DNA of 64,000 nt from Helianthus annuus (GCF_002127325.2 NC_035443.2:32601930-32665929), one strand, 5' to 3'. Positions 45,496-57,842 are shown, numbered from the stretch's first letter. Translations and numbers: made by a program. Notes: generated by a model from the letters alone, not told the origin.

Positions 45496-46052
45496 TTTGA
45501 TCCTAATCCCTAACCTAGTAGTATAGATATAGTAAAGAACAGATGTAACTTTTTGAGTAACAATATAAAGAAACTGATAAAAAGTTGAATATTACATTAT
45601 AAGTTATATACATCTCTATTATGTAAAAAGCGTTCCTAATTATAAATATGTTATGTAGCAAACTTTAAATTAATAAAGTATAAATAAAATAAATATAAAT
45701 TAACTTACTCAATTTATAAAAAATAAACAAAACAAATCTTCTCAATAAGTATAAATAAAATAAAATAAATATAAATTTAATTTACTCAATTTATAAAAAA
45801 TAAAAAAAAAAACAAATCTTCTCTAAAATAGGTATTGATCGACTAATCTATACTATATAATAAAAGAAACCACTTTTAGGACACTTGTCATCATATTACA
45901 CCATCTTTTATAGATAATTATAATTTTAATTTAATCTTTTCTAATAAATTATAGATAACTCTTCTACTAAATATTATTTAGTTTAATATCTTAGATTATA
46001 GATAATCCTCCTACTAAATAATATTAGTTAAATATCTTATGTATAATTATTA

Positions 46053-46292
46053 GAGTTAATTGCCAAAATCGTCCCTGAGGTTTGGGCATGTTTGCCATTT
46101 TCGTCCAAAATGACTTTTTTGTACCAAATAGCCCCCCCACGTTTGTAACTTTTTGCCATTTTCATCCAAATGCCTAACTGGGTTAGAAAACAATCGTTTG
46201 ATGAGGTTTTTTTTTTAATTTCACAAGTACAGGGCCTAAAATGTAATTTCTTTTTGAACCTAAACCTCATGGACGATTTTGGCAATTAACTC
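46053..46292. mobile_element. MULE-type MITE (240 bp)
   Basis: GAGTTAATTGCCAAAATCG...CGATTTTGGCAATTAACTC with a perfect 9-bp duplication TAATTATTA (46044-46052, 46293-46301). Inserted in the Helitron. Confidence 0.87.
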
Positions 46293-46436
46293 TAATTATT
46301 ATTTAGTTTAATCTCCATCTCATTTATAAAATTATTTATTTGAATTAATTATATTTGAACGTTTTGTTTAGTTTGGTATCAAATAGATTTTACGAAACTT
46401 TTTATTATTTAGTACAGATATAAAATTAGATTTATT

Positions 46437-46889
46437 CAATTCGTACAATACACGAGGTTTTTTAAGGATATATATTTTTTATTATTTAGTACAGAAAATT
46501 ACATTTATTCAAACCGTGTACTGCGCATATTTTTAAATATGTAATTTTTTATTATTTGGTATATAAAATTATATTTATTAAACACGTGTTATAAATGAGG
46601 TTTTTTAAAGATATATTATTTTATTATTTGGTAAACAATTGTACATTTATTCAACCCATGTAATACATGTGGTTTTAAAGATATAACTTTTTTATTTGTT
46701 ATATACAATTACATTTATTCAACCCGCACAATATGGTTCTTATAGATATAACTTTTTATTATTTAATATATAAAATTATATTTATTCAACCCGCATATTA
46801 AATGAGTTTTTTAAAGATATATTATTTTATTATTTAGTATATAAAATTTATTTATTCAACCCCGTGTAATACACAGGGTTATAACCTAG
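46437..46889 (+). repeat. Six to seven tandem copies of the Helitron 3' hairpin region
   Basis: Units of about 70 bp start near 46437, 46507, 46577, 46649, 46717, 46784 and 46854 with TTCAACCCG/TTATTCAA. Each originally carried CCGTGTAATACACG, variably decayed. Only the last has the intact hairpin plus CTAG. Confidence 0.75.
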
Positions 46890-47437
46890 TGAGTATATAT
46901 GATAAGAAATCTCCGTGAATAAAAACCTTAAACCAAATGGTAAATAAAAAATCTAAAAACAATTAAATACCAAAAAAGGTAAAATAAAACAAAAATTCCT
47001 ACACATACACAAATTTTATGGATAAACAAGTATAAACGATTCAAAAGTTTCAAAACGCCAATGAAATGGAGTGTATGGTCTCTATGCAGTCACTGTCTAT
47101 GATATTTTGGTGCATTTCATGAATAAAGAAAAACAAGCAAATGAAAAAAGAAATATTAGACAATTATAACGCGTATATAACACTCCCTTGGGGAGAAGTA
47201 GGTTCGCCAGACACATATGCATCAACAAGTATGAAATAGCTAGGGTGTTGCCATCATTTAAGAATAACCCATAAGGGTGCTACTTTCTACATCCTCTCTA
47301 ATTGCTTTTTACACCCCCTTCCTCTCACATACTTATAGGTGGAGCCCGCGTGAGACCGGCAGTTTTCGTCTCACAAAGGCGGTATAATCAGGAGGGAAGG
47401 AGGTGTGTTTAGAATCAGCCATATATAAATAGAAGTA
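46890..47437. other. Spacer, nothing recognised
   Basis: AT-rich, no credible frame or repeat structure that I can identify. Confidence 0.4.
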
Positions 47438-48616
47438 CTAGGTTATAACCCCGTGTATTACATGGGTTAAGTAAATAAAAAATAAAATAGTTAATAACGA
47501 AAATTTAATAATTATAAAACGATATTTTTAAGACGCTTTTCTTATATCCAAACAAAATTTTGTGTCATGTATGATCAAAACTTGTGATGTTTGTCAAGTT
47601 TATAAATATGAAAGCATTTGAATCATCGATTAGAAGACAGACTGTATCATCGACTTTCTCACGAGTTTTAAGAGTCATGTGAACATACATTTAATAACCC
47701 AAGTTTTATTTAAATAATAGTGATCTTAATTTATTAGTTTTAAAAAAAATGTTGAAATGTCCAGATTAGGCATATAGCAATTATCCAATTAGATAAACTT
47801 ATATAAAAAAATAACGTTTCAATTTAAATTAATTAGATAAGTATAAATTATCAGTAATTATTAAATTATATAACTTTATAATTTAAATATCTGGACGTGA
47901 GTTGCATCTTAAAAGGATGGTTGTTTTTGGATAAATTTATTAGTATGATAAATGTAGTTATTATTCTTCTTGCATTTTAAACATATATTAAATTTAAGAG
48001 TAACATGCACGGATAGTCCCCGTTGTTTTGTAAAATAACACCTATAGTCCCCAACTTTTGTTAAATGCACGAAGACGTGTATCAATGAGGGAGTTGCAGG
48101 TAGTGAGGGTGAGGGTGGGGTGGAGCCACTTGAGTTAACTTCATCTTTTAATATTTTAATATTTTTTAATACAGTAAGAGCATTAAGGTTATTTTACACT
48201 CACTTAACTGAGAAAACTAACCCCCATTCACTACAGAAAACTGACCCCATTCACTCCAGGGACAATCCGAGTAACAAACTGTCAAACCACAGGGAGCACC
48301 GGTGTAATTTCCAAAAGTTGGGGACTATAGGTGTTATTTTACAAAACCACAGGGACTATCCGTGCATTTTACTCTAAATTTAATAATTTAAATTAAATAA
48401 TAATTATCTACAAATAAGGAATTAAGATATAATTTCTAACCTAGTAATTAATATAAATAAATAATAACATATTTTGTGAAACTTTATCCGTAATTTCTTA
48501 AATGTTTGAAACATGTTAAATTTTAATAATTTAAATTAAATAATAATTATATACAATTAATGATGGTCTATAATAATGACAAGTGTCCCTCCATTGGTTT
48601 CTTTTATTATATAGTA
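47438..48616 (-). mobile_element. Non-autonomous Helitron, minus orientation
   Basis: On the minus strand it ends CCCATGTAATACACGGGG, TTATAAC, CTAG at 47438. It starts at 48616 with TACTATATAATAAAAGAAACC, lacking the leading TCTA because another Helitron end lies exactly there. Contains the MITE 47998-48374. Confidence 0.75.
47998..48374. mobile_element. MULE-type MITE (377 bp)
   Basis: GAGTAACATGCACGGATAG...CTATCCGTGCATTTTACTC with a perfect 9-bp duplication TAAATTTAA (47989-47997, 48375-48383). Confidence 0.87.
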
Positions 48617-49090
48617 CTAGCGGTAAGAGCCGTGTGCAAACACGGGTTGTTTCTTAGAAAACCATACATAACACATATTGATAGAACATATAGATACATG
48701 TATAGATATTGTACGAAAACGTGTTATCTATTATAGCTAAAAGACAACTATAAGTACATATAAAAGATGTCTAACAAACTTAATAAAAGATGTCTAACAA
48801 ACTTAATAAAATTCATCAGTTACATATGATTATTTCCATTCTCTTATTCAAAAAAGAGAGTATCCACCCATTGACAATGAACATAAGTACATATAAAAGA
48901 TGTCTAACAAACTTAATAAAATTCGAATACAACTTAAGTTTTAACAAACATTAACTAAGAACATATGATCACCTGCCTAAACAACACACATCAAACCTCA
49001 GTCAAGAATTTGTTACGCATCAACATCTCCTTCGCTACATGTTGGGATCTGGTTAAATATGCTACTGGAGACAATGTATCAGCTGCTGAT
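48617..49090 (-). mobile_element. Helitron 3' end (minus) and LTR remnant
   Basis: CTAG at 48617-48620 preceded by A, hairpin GCCGTGTGCAAACACGG inside. It is nested in the 5' end of the previous Helitron at an A/T step. From about 48960 to 49096 the sequence is the start of a copia-like 3' LTR (minus). A word GATGTCTAACAAACTTAATA occurs three times (48769-48910). Confidence 0.5.
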
Positions 49091-49104
49091 CCAACAATCT
49101 CCCT
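49091..49104 (-). other. Polypurine tract and LTR start of a copia-like element
   Basis: The minus strand reads AGGGAGAT then TGTTGGATCAGC, the usual PPT/LTR junction of copia-type elements, directly downstream of the ORF remnant 51409-49136. Confidence 0.6.
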
Positions 49105-49135
49105 ATACAACAGATGATATGAAAACCCTTCTTTA

Positions 49136-51409
49136 TTACTGATTTTTATTTCTCATCAACATCTCCCTGATTTGTCCTTTGAATTGTAGTTCAAAGTCCA
49201 GGGAGAACATGTCTTCTTCATCATCCCTTTCAAGTTGAAGGTCCAACAAATCTTGGAGATCGTATGCATTCAGATTATATGCACTATCCGTTTTAATCTC
49301 TTCAACACTACCATCGGATCTGATCAAAGTCAATACTTGGGTTTTTGATCATGACTTCCACTTTACTATTTTTGGATCAGCTGGTTTTCTTGGACAAAGA
49401 ATTATTGAAGATGAGTTTGGTGATTGTGGTCTGCTAACTAAATTTGCAATTGGTTCAGACAAATCAGATGATGAGAGAAGGCTTTTCGAAGTATCGATTT
49501 CTAGAGACAGAGCAGCAGTTGTAGGATAGACTGGGTTTTGAAGAACATTTGATTCTTCAGCTCTAAGTTCTTCCAGCTTTTTGTAGGTCTCAACTATCTT
49601 CAGTTTAGACCATCTGGTAATGGATCTAGCTGGACCATAACCAGCAGCCACAAGCTCTGCTCTCATTCTTTTAAACTTCAATGTCTCATCTGATTCCACT
49701 GTTTTGACTTTCTTCCAATTAGGTGGAGTTGGCTTTACCAGACGATCATTGTGCATTTTTGTGATTCTATCGATCTCTTCTCTAAGAGCATCTGCTGACC
49801 AGTTTTTGAATTGATCTTCAGTTGCGTTATATGGTTTGTACTTCATAATGTGTGCAACATAAGCATCCCCCAGTTTAATCTGAAGTTCAGGAATTACTGG
49901 CCTCTCAGACATGGATTTACTCACGTCCCTACCATAGTCTTCAAGTTTTACGACTTTGCTAAGCTGAAATGATAAAAACCTCTGGTATTCCCTGTCATCC
50001 ATCCCTATGCTTTTCTCTCTTGCTATAACCTCAGCCTGTGATACTTTTAATTTCAGATACTCATCTAAGTTTTGAGGCTTCTTATAGCCATAAAGAGATG
50101 GGAAGGATCTTTTAGATGGATCCTCTATTGTGAAGAATGATTCAATTTCACCTTTAACAATGACTAATTCCAGTGGATATTGAGCTTCCAGAGGAATGAC
50201 TGATGGTAGTGTAGCAATTGTAAGAGAGGAAGTAGGTTCTATAGGTGGAAATGGCGAGCATGGACTATTTTGAATGGAGGCAGATGATACAGGGATTGCT
50301 GATTTAATCTCCTCGTCATCTTCTAACACAATATGAGTTTTTCTCTTACGTGTGGAGATGATTTCTGGTGAAGGAGAATGTTTTGGTAGTGAAGATGAAT
50401 GTATGGGAGATCTTTGTGACGTTGGAGGTGGTTGGATTGTGGTTGGTGTAGTGAAAATGATCATGGCAGATGTTTGACAAACTTCTGCTGAAACAACTGG
50501 TGTCTCAACAGCTGTTTGGTAAGTATCTGCTGATACTTTTGTTATATCAGCATTTATTGACAGAATGGGTGATGATGGTGTTGAAGCTATTTTCTCCTTC
50601 TTTTGTGTTAGTTTTTTTGGAGAAGGTTTGGAATTAGGTTGGGCAGGGGATACAATTTCTGTAGGATTAGCTTTTGAATCTGGTGGCAACTTTCACAGTG
50701 AATCTTTCTCCCCCTTTTTGGCATCACTATCATCATCATCATCATCATCATCTTTCTCAAAGACTGATGTAGGGGTGGTGCCAGAAAGTTTCAACAGATG
50801 TTCCTTAATGTTCATAATGTCTGCTTGTGTGTCTTTATACCTGGCATCAACCAAATTTCTGATAAATTCCAAACTGAAATTGCGGTTACTTTCAGCCAAA
50901 TTCCTTTGAGCTTGAAAGGATGGGTTGCATAGAATTCCAAAGCTCATTGGCAATTTCCTGTGTGGTAGGTTGACTTTTAGAAAGCTCTATCAGCTGCTTA
51001 ATCAATTCTTTCATTTCAGCAACATCTATTTCAATGGTAGACACTCTAACCGTCAAATCCTTATAATTTAATACATCAGCTACTTTAATAAGATCATCTG
51101 AATTCCCACTTGTAGTGGTTGTATTTGTTTTGATAATAGGAGAAGTCTCCATATCATCAGAAACAGATGCCCCTTTTTCTTGGTTCTGGGGACTTCCTAC
51201 TGAAGCAGAGATTACAGTTGTAACCTCATCAGTGGTTGCCTTCAAGGGAGTCTTAATGATGTAACCACTGTCCAACTGATACCAATGGGTTCAACAGTTG
51301 CGGTGGCTGCTCCACTTGAACTACCACGAAGAGTTTCGAAATACTCAACGGGGATAACCTCCTCAATTGTTGGTAGGATAGCAGATTGAATTGGTTCAGA
51401 CACAGTCAT
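49136..51409 (-). pseudogene. Decayed 3' ORF of a copia-like element
   Basis: Begins ATG at 51409 (MTVSEPIQSAILPTIEEVIP) and ends at 49136, just before a PPT/LTR junction. Lesions: frame changes near 51270 and 50915, and in-frame TGA at 50693-50695 and 49349-49351. The rebuilt product would be about 750 residues: a helical segment (TVRVSTIEIDVAEMKEL; ADIMNIKEHLLKL), an Asp run, a Ser/Pro/Thr-rich region, then a more globular part with WSADALREEIDRI, MRAELVAAGYGPARSI and WSKLKIVETYKKLEEL. There are no pol motifs. Its place between pol and the 3' LTR is where SIRE-type elements keep an extra ORF, but I cannot show homology. Confidence 0.55.
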
Positions 51410-52623
51410 TTTGTGACAACTGTCAAGTTTGCATGCATCCGTACAATTATTAAATAATGATTAGTGCCTAATGACTGTGCTGAATTATAATTAATTACTT
51501 AAATTGCTTTCTGACTATTGCCATATACGTACATGTGCATCATATATTGCAAATGACATATCATTATTGCATGCAAACTTTGTTGATTCGAATGATGCAC
51601 GAAACACCGGCAGCACAGTTATCAGACAAATCAGAAAAATGCTGACGGAGTTCAGTAAATAGACAGACATTGCATTGAGACACAGAATGAACCAGAAACC
51701 AAGAGTTACACTAGTATATTGTGTAGGAAAGTAAGGATCATAAAACTGTCTTCCTAGTAATAGTTTAAGTACCGGAAAGTGCCTAAAACTCACATAAACT
51801 GCAGAATTCTGCAGAAAATCAGCAAAATCAGCATTTAAACACACTAATATCATGCAGAAATATGGTTAAATGGTCCTGAATGCTTTCCTAAGTGTCGGGA
51901 ATTAAAACTGTCACAAAAGGGTAACATAGAGCACACTAAACTGCATAGTTTAGCACCTTAACGAACCGGTAACCAACCGAACAACCGGACACTACCCGAA
52001 ACACCAAATTTACACTAGAAGTATTGTTTTAACATTACCAAGCTAGTTATGGTTCCCGAACATCATAACACACTATAAATTATACAACTAACTAAATCCC
52101 TAACTAATACTTGGATTCTAACCATAATAACTAACTATCTAGTTAACCCCTAATCTAGACACCCCCTCCTAGTTCACGGCCCATGATGTGGGTCCCACTA
52201 TTGATTTTAATTGTTATAAAAATGGATCATGTTTCCTCTTTATTAAACATATAAACCAATGGAAGATGTGTTTTTGAGGATTATAAGTAAGACCTTAAGT
52301 TCATAAGCTTCATAACTTCCACACACCAACACACACACTTTCTCTCTTCCTCTCTTGCTTGTTCACGACCGAGATCACCAACAACACCACCACCATCATT
52401 CAATCAAATTCATCTAATTCCAAGCATACACAAAGGTGTTAGAAGGTGCACAAGGAAGCTAGGAGCTTTCGAAAGTTGAAGGACCTTCACCATTTGCTTT
52501 TATCCACTTCTTTTCTTCTCTTGATCATCCCTAGCCTTGAGCTAGTGGTAAGAACACTAATCTCTTCATTTTACACCTTATTTAAGTGGTTAAAGAATGA
52601 CATATAATGTTAAGTTTGAAGAA

Positions 52624-54419
52624 TGATGCGTGTTAGTGTGTATATGTTTTAGGTGTATATTTTAAGCCCTTTTACACTTTTTAGCCAAGTTTTAAATTTA
52701 TAAAACACGATATTTACTAACACTAAACACACATATGGGCAAGTGCACCCATCGTGGACGTAGTATAGTGTTGGTAAGATACCGAGGTCGTCCAAGGACA
52801 CAAGAGCTTTTAGTACCGGTTTATCCTCAACGTCTAATCAAATCAAAATGTTAGAAAAAGGTTTTTAAACTAGAAAAAATAAAACTAACTAAAATGCTGA
52901 AAATAAAATAAAAGTAAAAACAGATAGACAAGATGAATCACTTGGATCCGACTCATGTGTAGTGTAACCTTTGATTATTTCCACACTTTTGCACTTTTTT
53001 AAGAGATTATCTTAGTTATTGTAGTAGGCCCCTCTTTTGAAGGCGACGTTACCCTCAACCCAGTAGTTTGAGTCAGCAAGGATACAATCCTAAAGGGTCG
53101 GATTATTGAAAGATAATTAATTAAGTTATTAATGCATAATGTGGTAGGCCCCTCTTTTGAAGGCGACGTTACCCTCGGCTAAGTAGTCTGAGTCAGCAAG
53201 GATATAGTCCTAAGTAGCCGGGTTAAAGTTTTAATAGTAGTTTAACTTATGAGGGGGTCAAAGAGTTTGGATCCCCGCCATCCAATACCGTTGGGTATTG
53301 AAGGAGGTCCTACTAAATTTGACCCAGGTCCATTGCAGGATCTATACACTGAACAATGGCAAGACTCTTACCAAACAGTTCCCTTAACCCCCGACCAGGT
53401 AGCCAACATACCTCCATATAGACCGTGGAGATATGAATGGTGAAAATCTTTTATTTTATATAGACAGTAAAATAATGCCAAGACACCACGGACAAACGGT
53501 AAGGAAAAATCACCTTCAACATAAGAAACTAGTTATTAAAGTCATTAATACAAAACCAATTAAAAAGTGCAAAAGATTAAAAATAAAAAGTATTACACTA
53601 AACACTTGTCTTCACCAAGTGATGTAAGAGACTTAGGCAAAATGGCCTTTGATTGTCAAGAACTCTTACGATCAATCTTGGATCCTGAGACGACTCACAC
53701 ACTCTATGATGGACAATGGATGATGGTGGTGGATGATGGTGTTGTGATGGTGGTGGGTGGTGGGTGAAGTGTGAGAGAGGTGGTGTGCCAAGGGATGACT
53801 TTAAAGTGAACCAAGCACCCTTATTTATAGCCTGTGCAGAAGCCTGGACACGGCCCCGTGTCCACCCTTTTCTCTTCCTTCATTAATTGCAGTTTGTCTG
53901 CATTAGTTGACCACACCCCCGTGTCCGCTGAGCACGACCCCGTGTGCAGAAGCATATCTGTACTATCAAGATTTGCCTGGATTCTGCGAATCTTATAGTT
54001 GACCACGGCCCCGTGTCCGCTGAGCACGGCCCCGTGGTGGGTGATGGAAGCTTCTACAACTTTGTCTTCTCTGCAGACACCTGAACACGCCCCGTGTTGA
54101 GCTGGGCACGCCCCGTGTTGAGCTGGGCACAGCCCCATGCTCAGCTGGGTACAACCCCATGCTCAGCTTTCTTCTTGCTTTTGCTTTTGCTTTTGCTTTG
54201 GGAGATGCTGTCGAGGGGTCAGGCATGCCACGTTTCTTCCCTTTCTTTGTATTTATGTTGGTTTTGGCTGTATATTTGTTCCTTTTGTTCATTTAAGCTC
54301 ATTTAACCCTGAAAATACAAAAGGAAGACAAAAATACACTTTTTCCAACATTAGTACTAAAAAAAGGTTAGTTTTATGCCTCACTTGATGTAATTTATAT
54401 GTTGCATTTTACACACATC
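52624..54419 (-). repeat. Athila-like 3' LTR (1796 bp)
   Basis: Contains two copies of a segment with AGGCCCCTCTTTTGAAGGCG (53025-53105, 53140-53215), the CACGGCCCCGTG motifs and four 21-bp GGGCACGCCCCGTGTTGAGCT-type units (54080-54170). Confidence 0.88.
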
Positions 54420-56100
54420 AAATACCCCCACACTTGAATCTTTGCTTGTCCTCAAGCAAAACTCTTTATAATGTGGCTTACACTCCCAAATGGAATGGGT
54501 AGAAGAGAAGTTTTGGGCTTGCCTTGAGTGTTGGGAATCCAAGATCTTTATTAGGTTTTATTTTTTTTGCTATTTACAATCCTATTCGTTATGATTTGTT
54601 TAGAACATTTCATAAGAGAAAATACTTATTTGGGCATAACATGCCTCTTTAAAATTCCATTTATATACAAGTTCACATACCTCACGGGAGATCACTCAAC
54701 ACTCGGTCGAAGATGTATTTTTGTGAAACACTCGAAACCGGCATGGAACTTATTTCTACCATATGCTTGCCAAGCAATCAATCCTCCTCCTTTTTAACTA
54801 TACACCTTTGTAAGTATCAAGAGGACTTTGGGGAATGGTTAGGCTTGGATTAAAGGTAGGTGGTTGGGTTAGTGGTTAGTAGAAAAGGGCGAAAGGTGTA
54901 AAAAGCGTCGGTTTTCATAAGACTTTTTTTTATTTATTGAAGCAATTCTTCAAACAAAGTTCTTTTTGATGAACTTGGTTGTTTATCTTTTTGGCTTCAA
55001 CATTTTTTTTTGATAAGGAATGTCACATGAAAACCGAGCTTTGTACTAAAATAAAGGGTTAAAATGAAAAAGGGTTTTGGTGGGTAAAGGGTGTTTGTTT
55101 TGGGCTTAGAAATGAAAAGGTTTAGGCTCAAAGGGGTTAACTAGGGGGATTTTGGGTATGTGGTAAAAAAAATAATGGTATTGAAAGAAAAAGGGTTTGT
55201 CCTAATGCCTCCATCATTTACTTACTTGAGTTTAAGTTGGTAAGGACCGGGAATGTATCCTCATGGCAAGTTCTAGAGTCGTAAGAAACCAAGCGGCTAT
55301 TCACACAAGAAACGAAAAATGAGCATTTAGTTTAAAGCTATGTATTTGTATGCTCAATAAAGGCTCAAAACTCACTTTTTGTGGGAATGGGTTTTTATGT
55401 GATCAAGTATATATAATCAAATTTTAACTAGATTTGTCATGCCGTTTCATAATTTTCTTATGTTGGTTCTTTTTATCACGACGCTATCGGTTGTAAATTT
55501 GTAAAAATATAACCTTCTTAGAACTTGTTATTCCCAAATTAAACCAAGACAAGTAAAAAAATGAAAAGTTTTTGAAAAAAACTGGGGTGTTTAGCGGTTC
55601 CAATAGAGTTTTGTGTAAGGCTTGTAATTAGGACTTGCAAAATTTAAGGTTTTAGCATCCCCCCACACTTAAATTACACATTGTCCTCAATGTGTCCCAA
55701 AAATAAGTTTTTCGGTTGATTAAAATGTGTAAAAGTGGGTTAAAAACAAGATTTTATAGTACTGGGTAGCTGAACACGGGGTGGTGTTGGCTGAGCACGG
55801 CCCCGTGTCCAGACTGCCAGTACCAAAAGTAAACAGAAGGCTGGGCACGGGGGCTTGTTCAGTGAGCACGGCCCCGTGTCCAGTTACCTGAAGTGCGCAT
55901 TTACTGCAGATTTTCGGGCACGGGGGCGTGTTGGGTTGAGCACGGCCCCGTGCTGAACTTGCTGTAATGAAGAAAAATTGTCGAGAGGCTCTGTTTTTGT
56001 GTATGGGGTGTTGGTTCAAGCTTCCCTTAGTATCCTTCACCATCCCGAGTGTGTTTTATTCCTGAAAATTAAAACTAAACTAGAAAACATAAAAGTTAAT
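54420..56100 (-). other. Athila-like element 3' internal region, non-coding
   Basis: From the PPT (AAGTGTGGGGGTATT on the minus strand, at the LTR junction) inward there are no frames with pol similarity. Near 55775-55960 several palindromic CACGGCCCCGTG motifs occur. ATTTAAG/CCCCACACTTAAATT words near 55660 resemble the PPT. Confidence 0.55.
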
Positions 56101-56760
56101 CTAAATTAAAACTAAGGATAGTTCCGCGGAATGCCTCCGTGGTGCGCCATGTTTATAAGGGTCCTTGGCTAGACCCACCTTATCAGGTGGTTCTGGCTCA
56201 TCTTCAATTAGGCGGTCGTCATTGCCGATTGGATATTTCATTGATCGCTCGAGATCGACACTTCTTTTGAAGGCCCCTAATCGAATGGATAGATTGTTGT
56301 ACTTCCGGTTTTTCAAAGCTTCGTGTGTTTTTACAAAAGGTCGTCCCAACACTAGAGGAGCGTCATCAAGGATGACAAAGTCGGTTGGAATTACCAATTG
56401 ATTTGTTTGAACCAAGACATCCTCAACTACACCGATTGATTTTATTACTTTCCGATTAGATAGAAAAATGGGTATTTGAAGTGGAGAAAAACCACTAATA
56501 CTTAATTTTTCGAAAATGTAATTAGGCATTATGTTAACACAAAGATCTTTATCAATTGTGATATTACTAATAAAGGAATTTTGAAAGAAACATGGAACCG
56601 GTGTAATGTTAATTTCAAAAGGGTCTTCTTTTATTAGCGAAGTTTGATCATTAGTTAACTTAACACTTACCATTTCCTCAATTTTAGTGTTAGTGTTTAA
56701 CTCTTTTAAAAACTTTGCATGAGTTGGTACTAAACAATGGTTTTCAAAAGAAGGTGGCAA
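56101..56760 (-). pseudogene. Athila-type aspartic protease region, active site lost
   Basis: About 220 codons without an ATG at its start (homology begins LPPSFENHC). It contains PCFFQNSFISNITIDKDLC, VNIMPNYIFEKL, GVVEDVLVQTNQLVIP and FVILDDAPLVLGRPF, which follow the Athila protease pattern. The segment that should carry the catalytic D-L-G-A between DLC and VNIMP is missing. A frame change separates it from the upstream ORF. It ends at 56101. Confidence 0.7.
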
Positions 56761-56870
56761 GAATTAATTTCTTCAAAATTAGACTCTTCTTGAATTTTAA
56801 CGTTATCGTCCTCACCCCTTTCGTTGTTTAACTCATGTGTCGGTTTTTCACTTATTTGTTCTTCCATTTT

Positions 56871-57485
56871 TTACTCTTCAACTATCATTTCTTTATTTAA
56901 TTCTTCTCTTGCGCGAGACTCCTCTTCCCCTGCGCGAGATTCTTTTATGTATCGCTCGATAGTTTTAAGTTTTTCCAATATCCTATCGGTCACTTCGGTG
57001 ATAGAAAAAGGATCGGGATCCTCAAAGCTTGAATCCGGTTGTTCGATCCTTGGTTCCTCATAGTACTCATATGAAGTAGATGGTTCGTACCATTGTTCCT
57101 CATTGTAAGCATATGATGGATAAGGGTCGTAATTTTGTTCTTCATAGTACTCATATGAGGTGGGTTGTTCACGCCATGGTTCCTCATAATAAGTATATGA
57201 AGGTGGTGGCTCATATCTTGATTCCTCAAAGTATGAGTATGAAGGCTCATACCTTGGTTCATCAAAATATGAGTATGAGGGAGAAGGTTCATACCTTTGG
57301 TCTTCATAGGATGTGTATGAAGTCGATGACTCGTACCTGGGCTCCTCATAATAGTTGTATGAAGTGGATGGTTGAGATGAGTTGTAATATTGAACCGAGT
57401 GCGGGTTACCACAATTAGTGCAATAGTCTCTTCTATAATCATCCTCCTCATAGGTGTAGTTGTAGCCTCCTGAGTATTGATCCAT
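56871..57485 (-). CDS. Tyr/Glu-rich repeat protein of the Athila-like element (204 aa)
   Basis: ATG at 57485 (MDQYSGGYNYTYEEDD), 360 bp inside the PBS, where gag would start. After a short Cys-containing segment (YCTNCGNPHSVQYYNSS) it has about nine units of 13-18 residues of the type SYxYYEEPRYEP, then a short helical acidic C-terminus (ITEVTDRILEKLKTIERYI). No CCHC, no gag core. It sits in place of gag. I recognise no function. Some residues past the stop (KMEEQISEKP...) remain coding-like. Confidence 0.6.
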   Translation of the reverse strand: MDQYSGGYNYTYEEDDYRRDYCTNCGNPHSVQYYNSSQPSTSYNYYEEPRYESSTSYTSYEDQRYEPSPSYSYFDEPRYEPSYSYFEESRYEPPPSYTYYEEPWREQPTSYEYYEEQNYDPYPSYAYNEEQWYEPSTSYEYYEEPRIEQPDSSFEDPDPFSITEVTDRILEKLKTIERYIKESRAGEEESRAREELNKEMIVEE

Positions 57486-57842
57486 AAGAATCACTCAACA
57501 GACCACAACAGAGCCTCGGGACCAGAAAAAAAAAATAAAAACGGAAACAGAGGCTGGACACGGCCCCGTGTTCAGTGGACACGACCCCGTGTTCAGGGTC
57601 TGTATCTGGGCGTTTGAATAAAAGTTACTGGTCTTGTTGAGCACGGGGGCGTGTTTAGTGAGCACGACCCCGTGTTCAAACTCTGTATCTGGGCGTTTTG
57701 TGAAAAATATGCAGCACGGCCCCGTGTTCAGGCTACTGTAAATGCAAACTAAACTAAAATGCAGAAAAATGTGCGCGCGTTTTGAAAAAGTTCTGTAAAA
57801 CTGATTAGGCCGTCGATTTTAAGCTTTTTTAAAATCCTTGTG

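Larger units (their letters stand above)
45847..46889 (+). mobile_element. Non-autonomous Helitron (1043 bp) with amplified 3' units
   Basis: 5' A/TCTATACTATATAATAAAAG; 3' CCCCGTGTAATACACAGGG, TTATAAC, CTAG/T. Contains a MITE at 46053-46292 and the tandem block 46437-46889. Confidence 0.82.

Noticed and set aside
53249..53443. 64-codon plus-strand frame in the Athila-like 3' LTR with protein-like composition
   Set aside because: The same place in the other LTR has a stop (CAA to TAA near 58603) and it is antisense to the element.
54093..54306. Plus-strand frames with LSWARPVLSWA repeats (also 59391-59633)
   Set aside because: Antisense reading of the 21-bp LTR units; no start context or conservation beyond the repeat.
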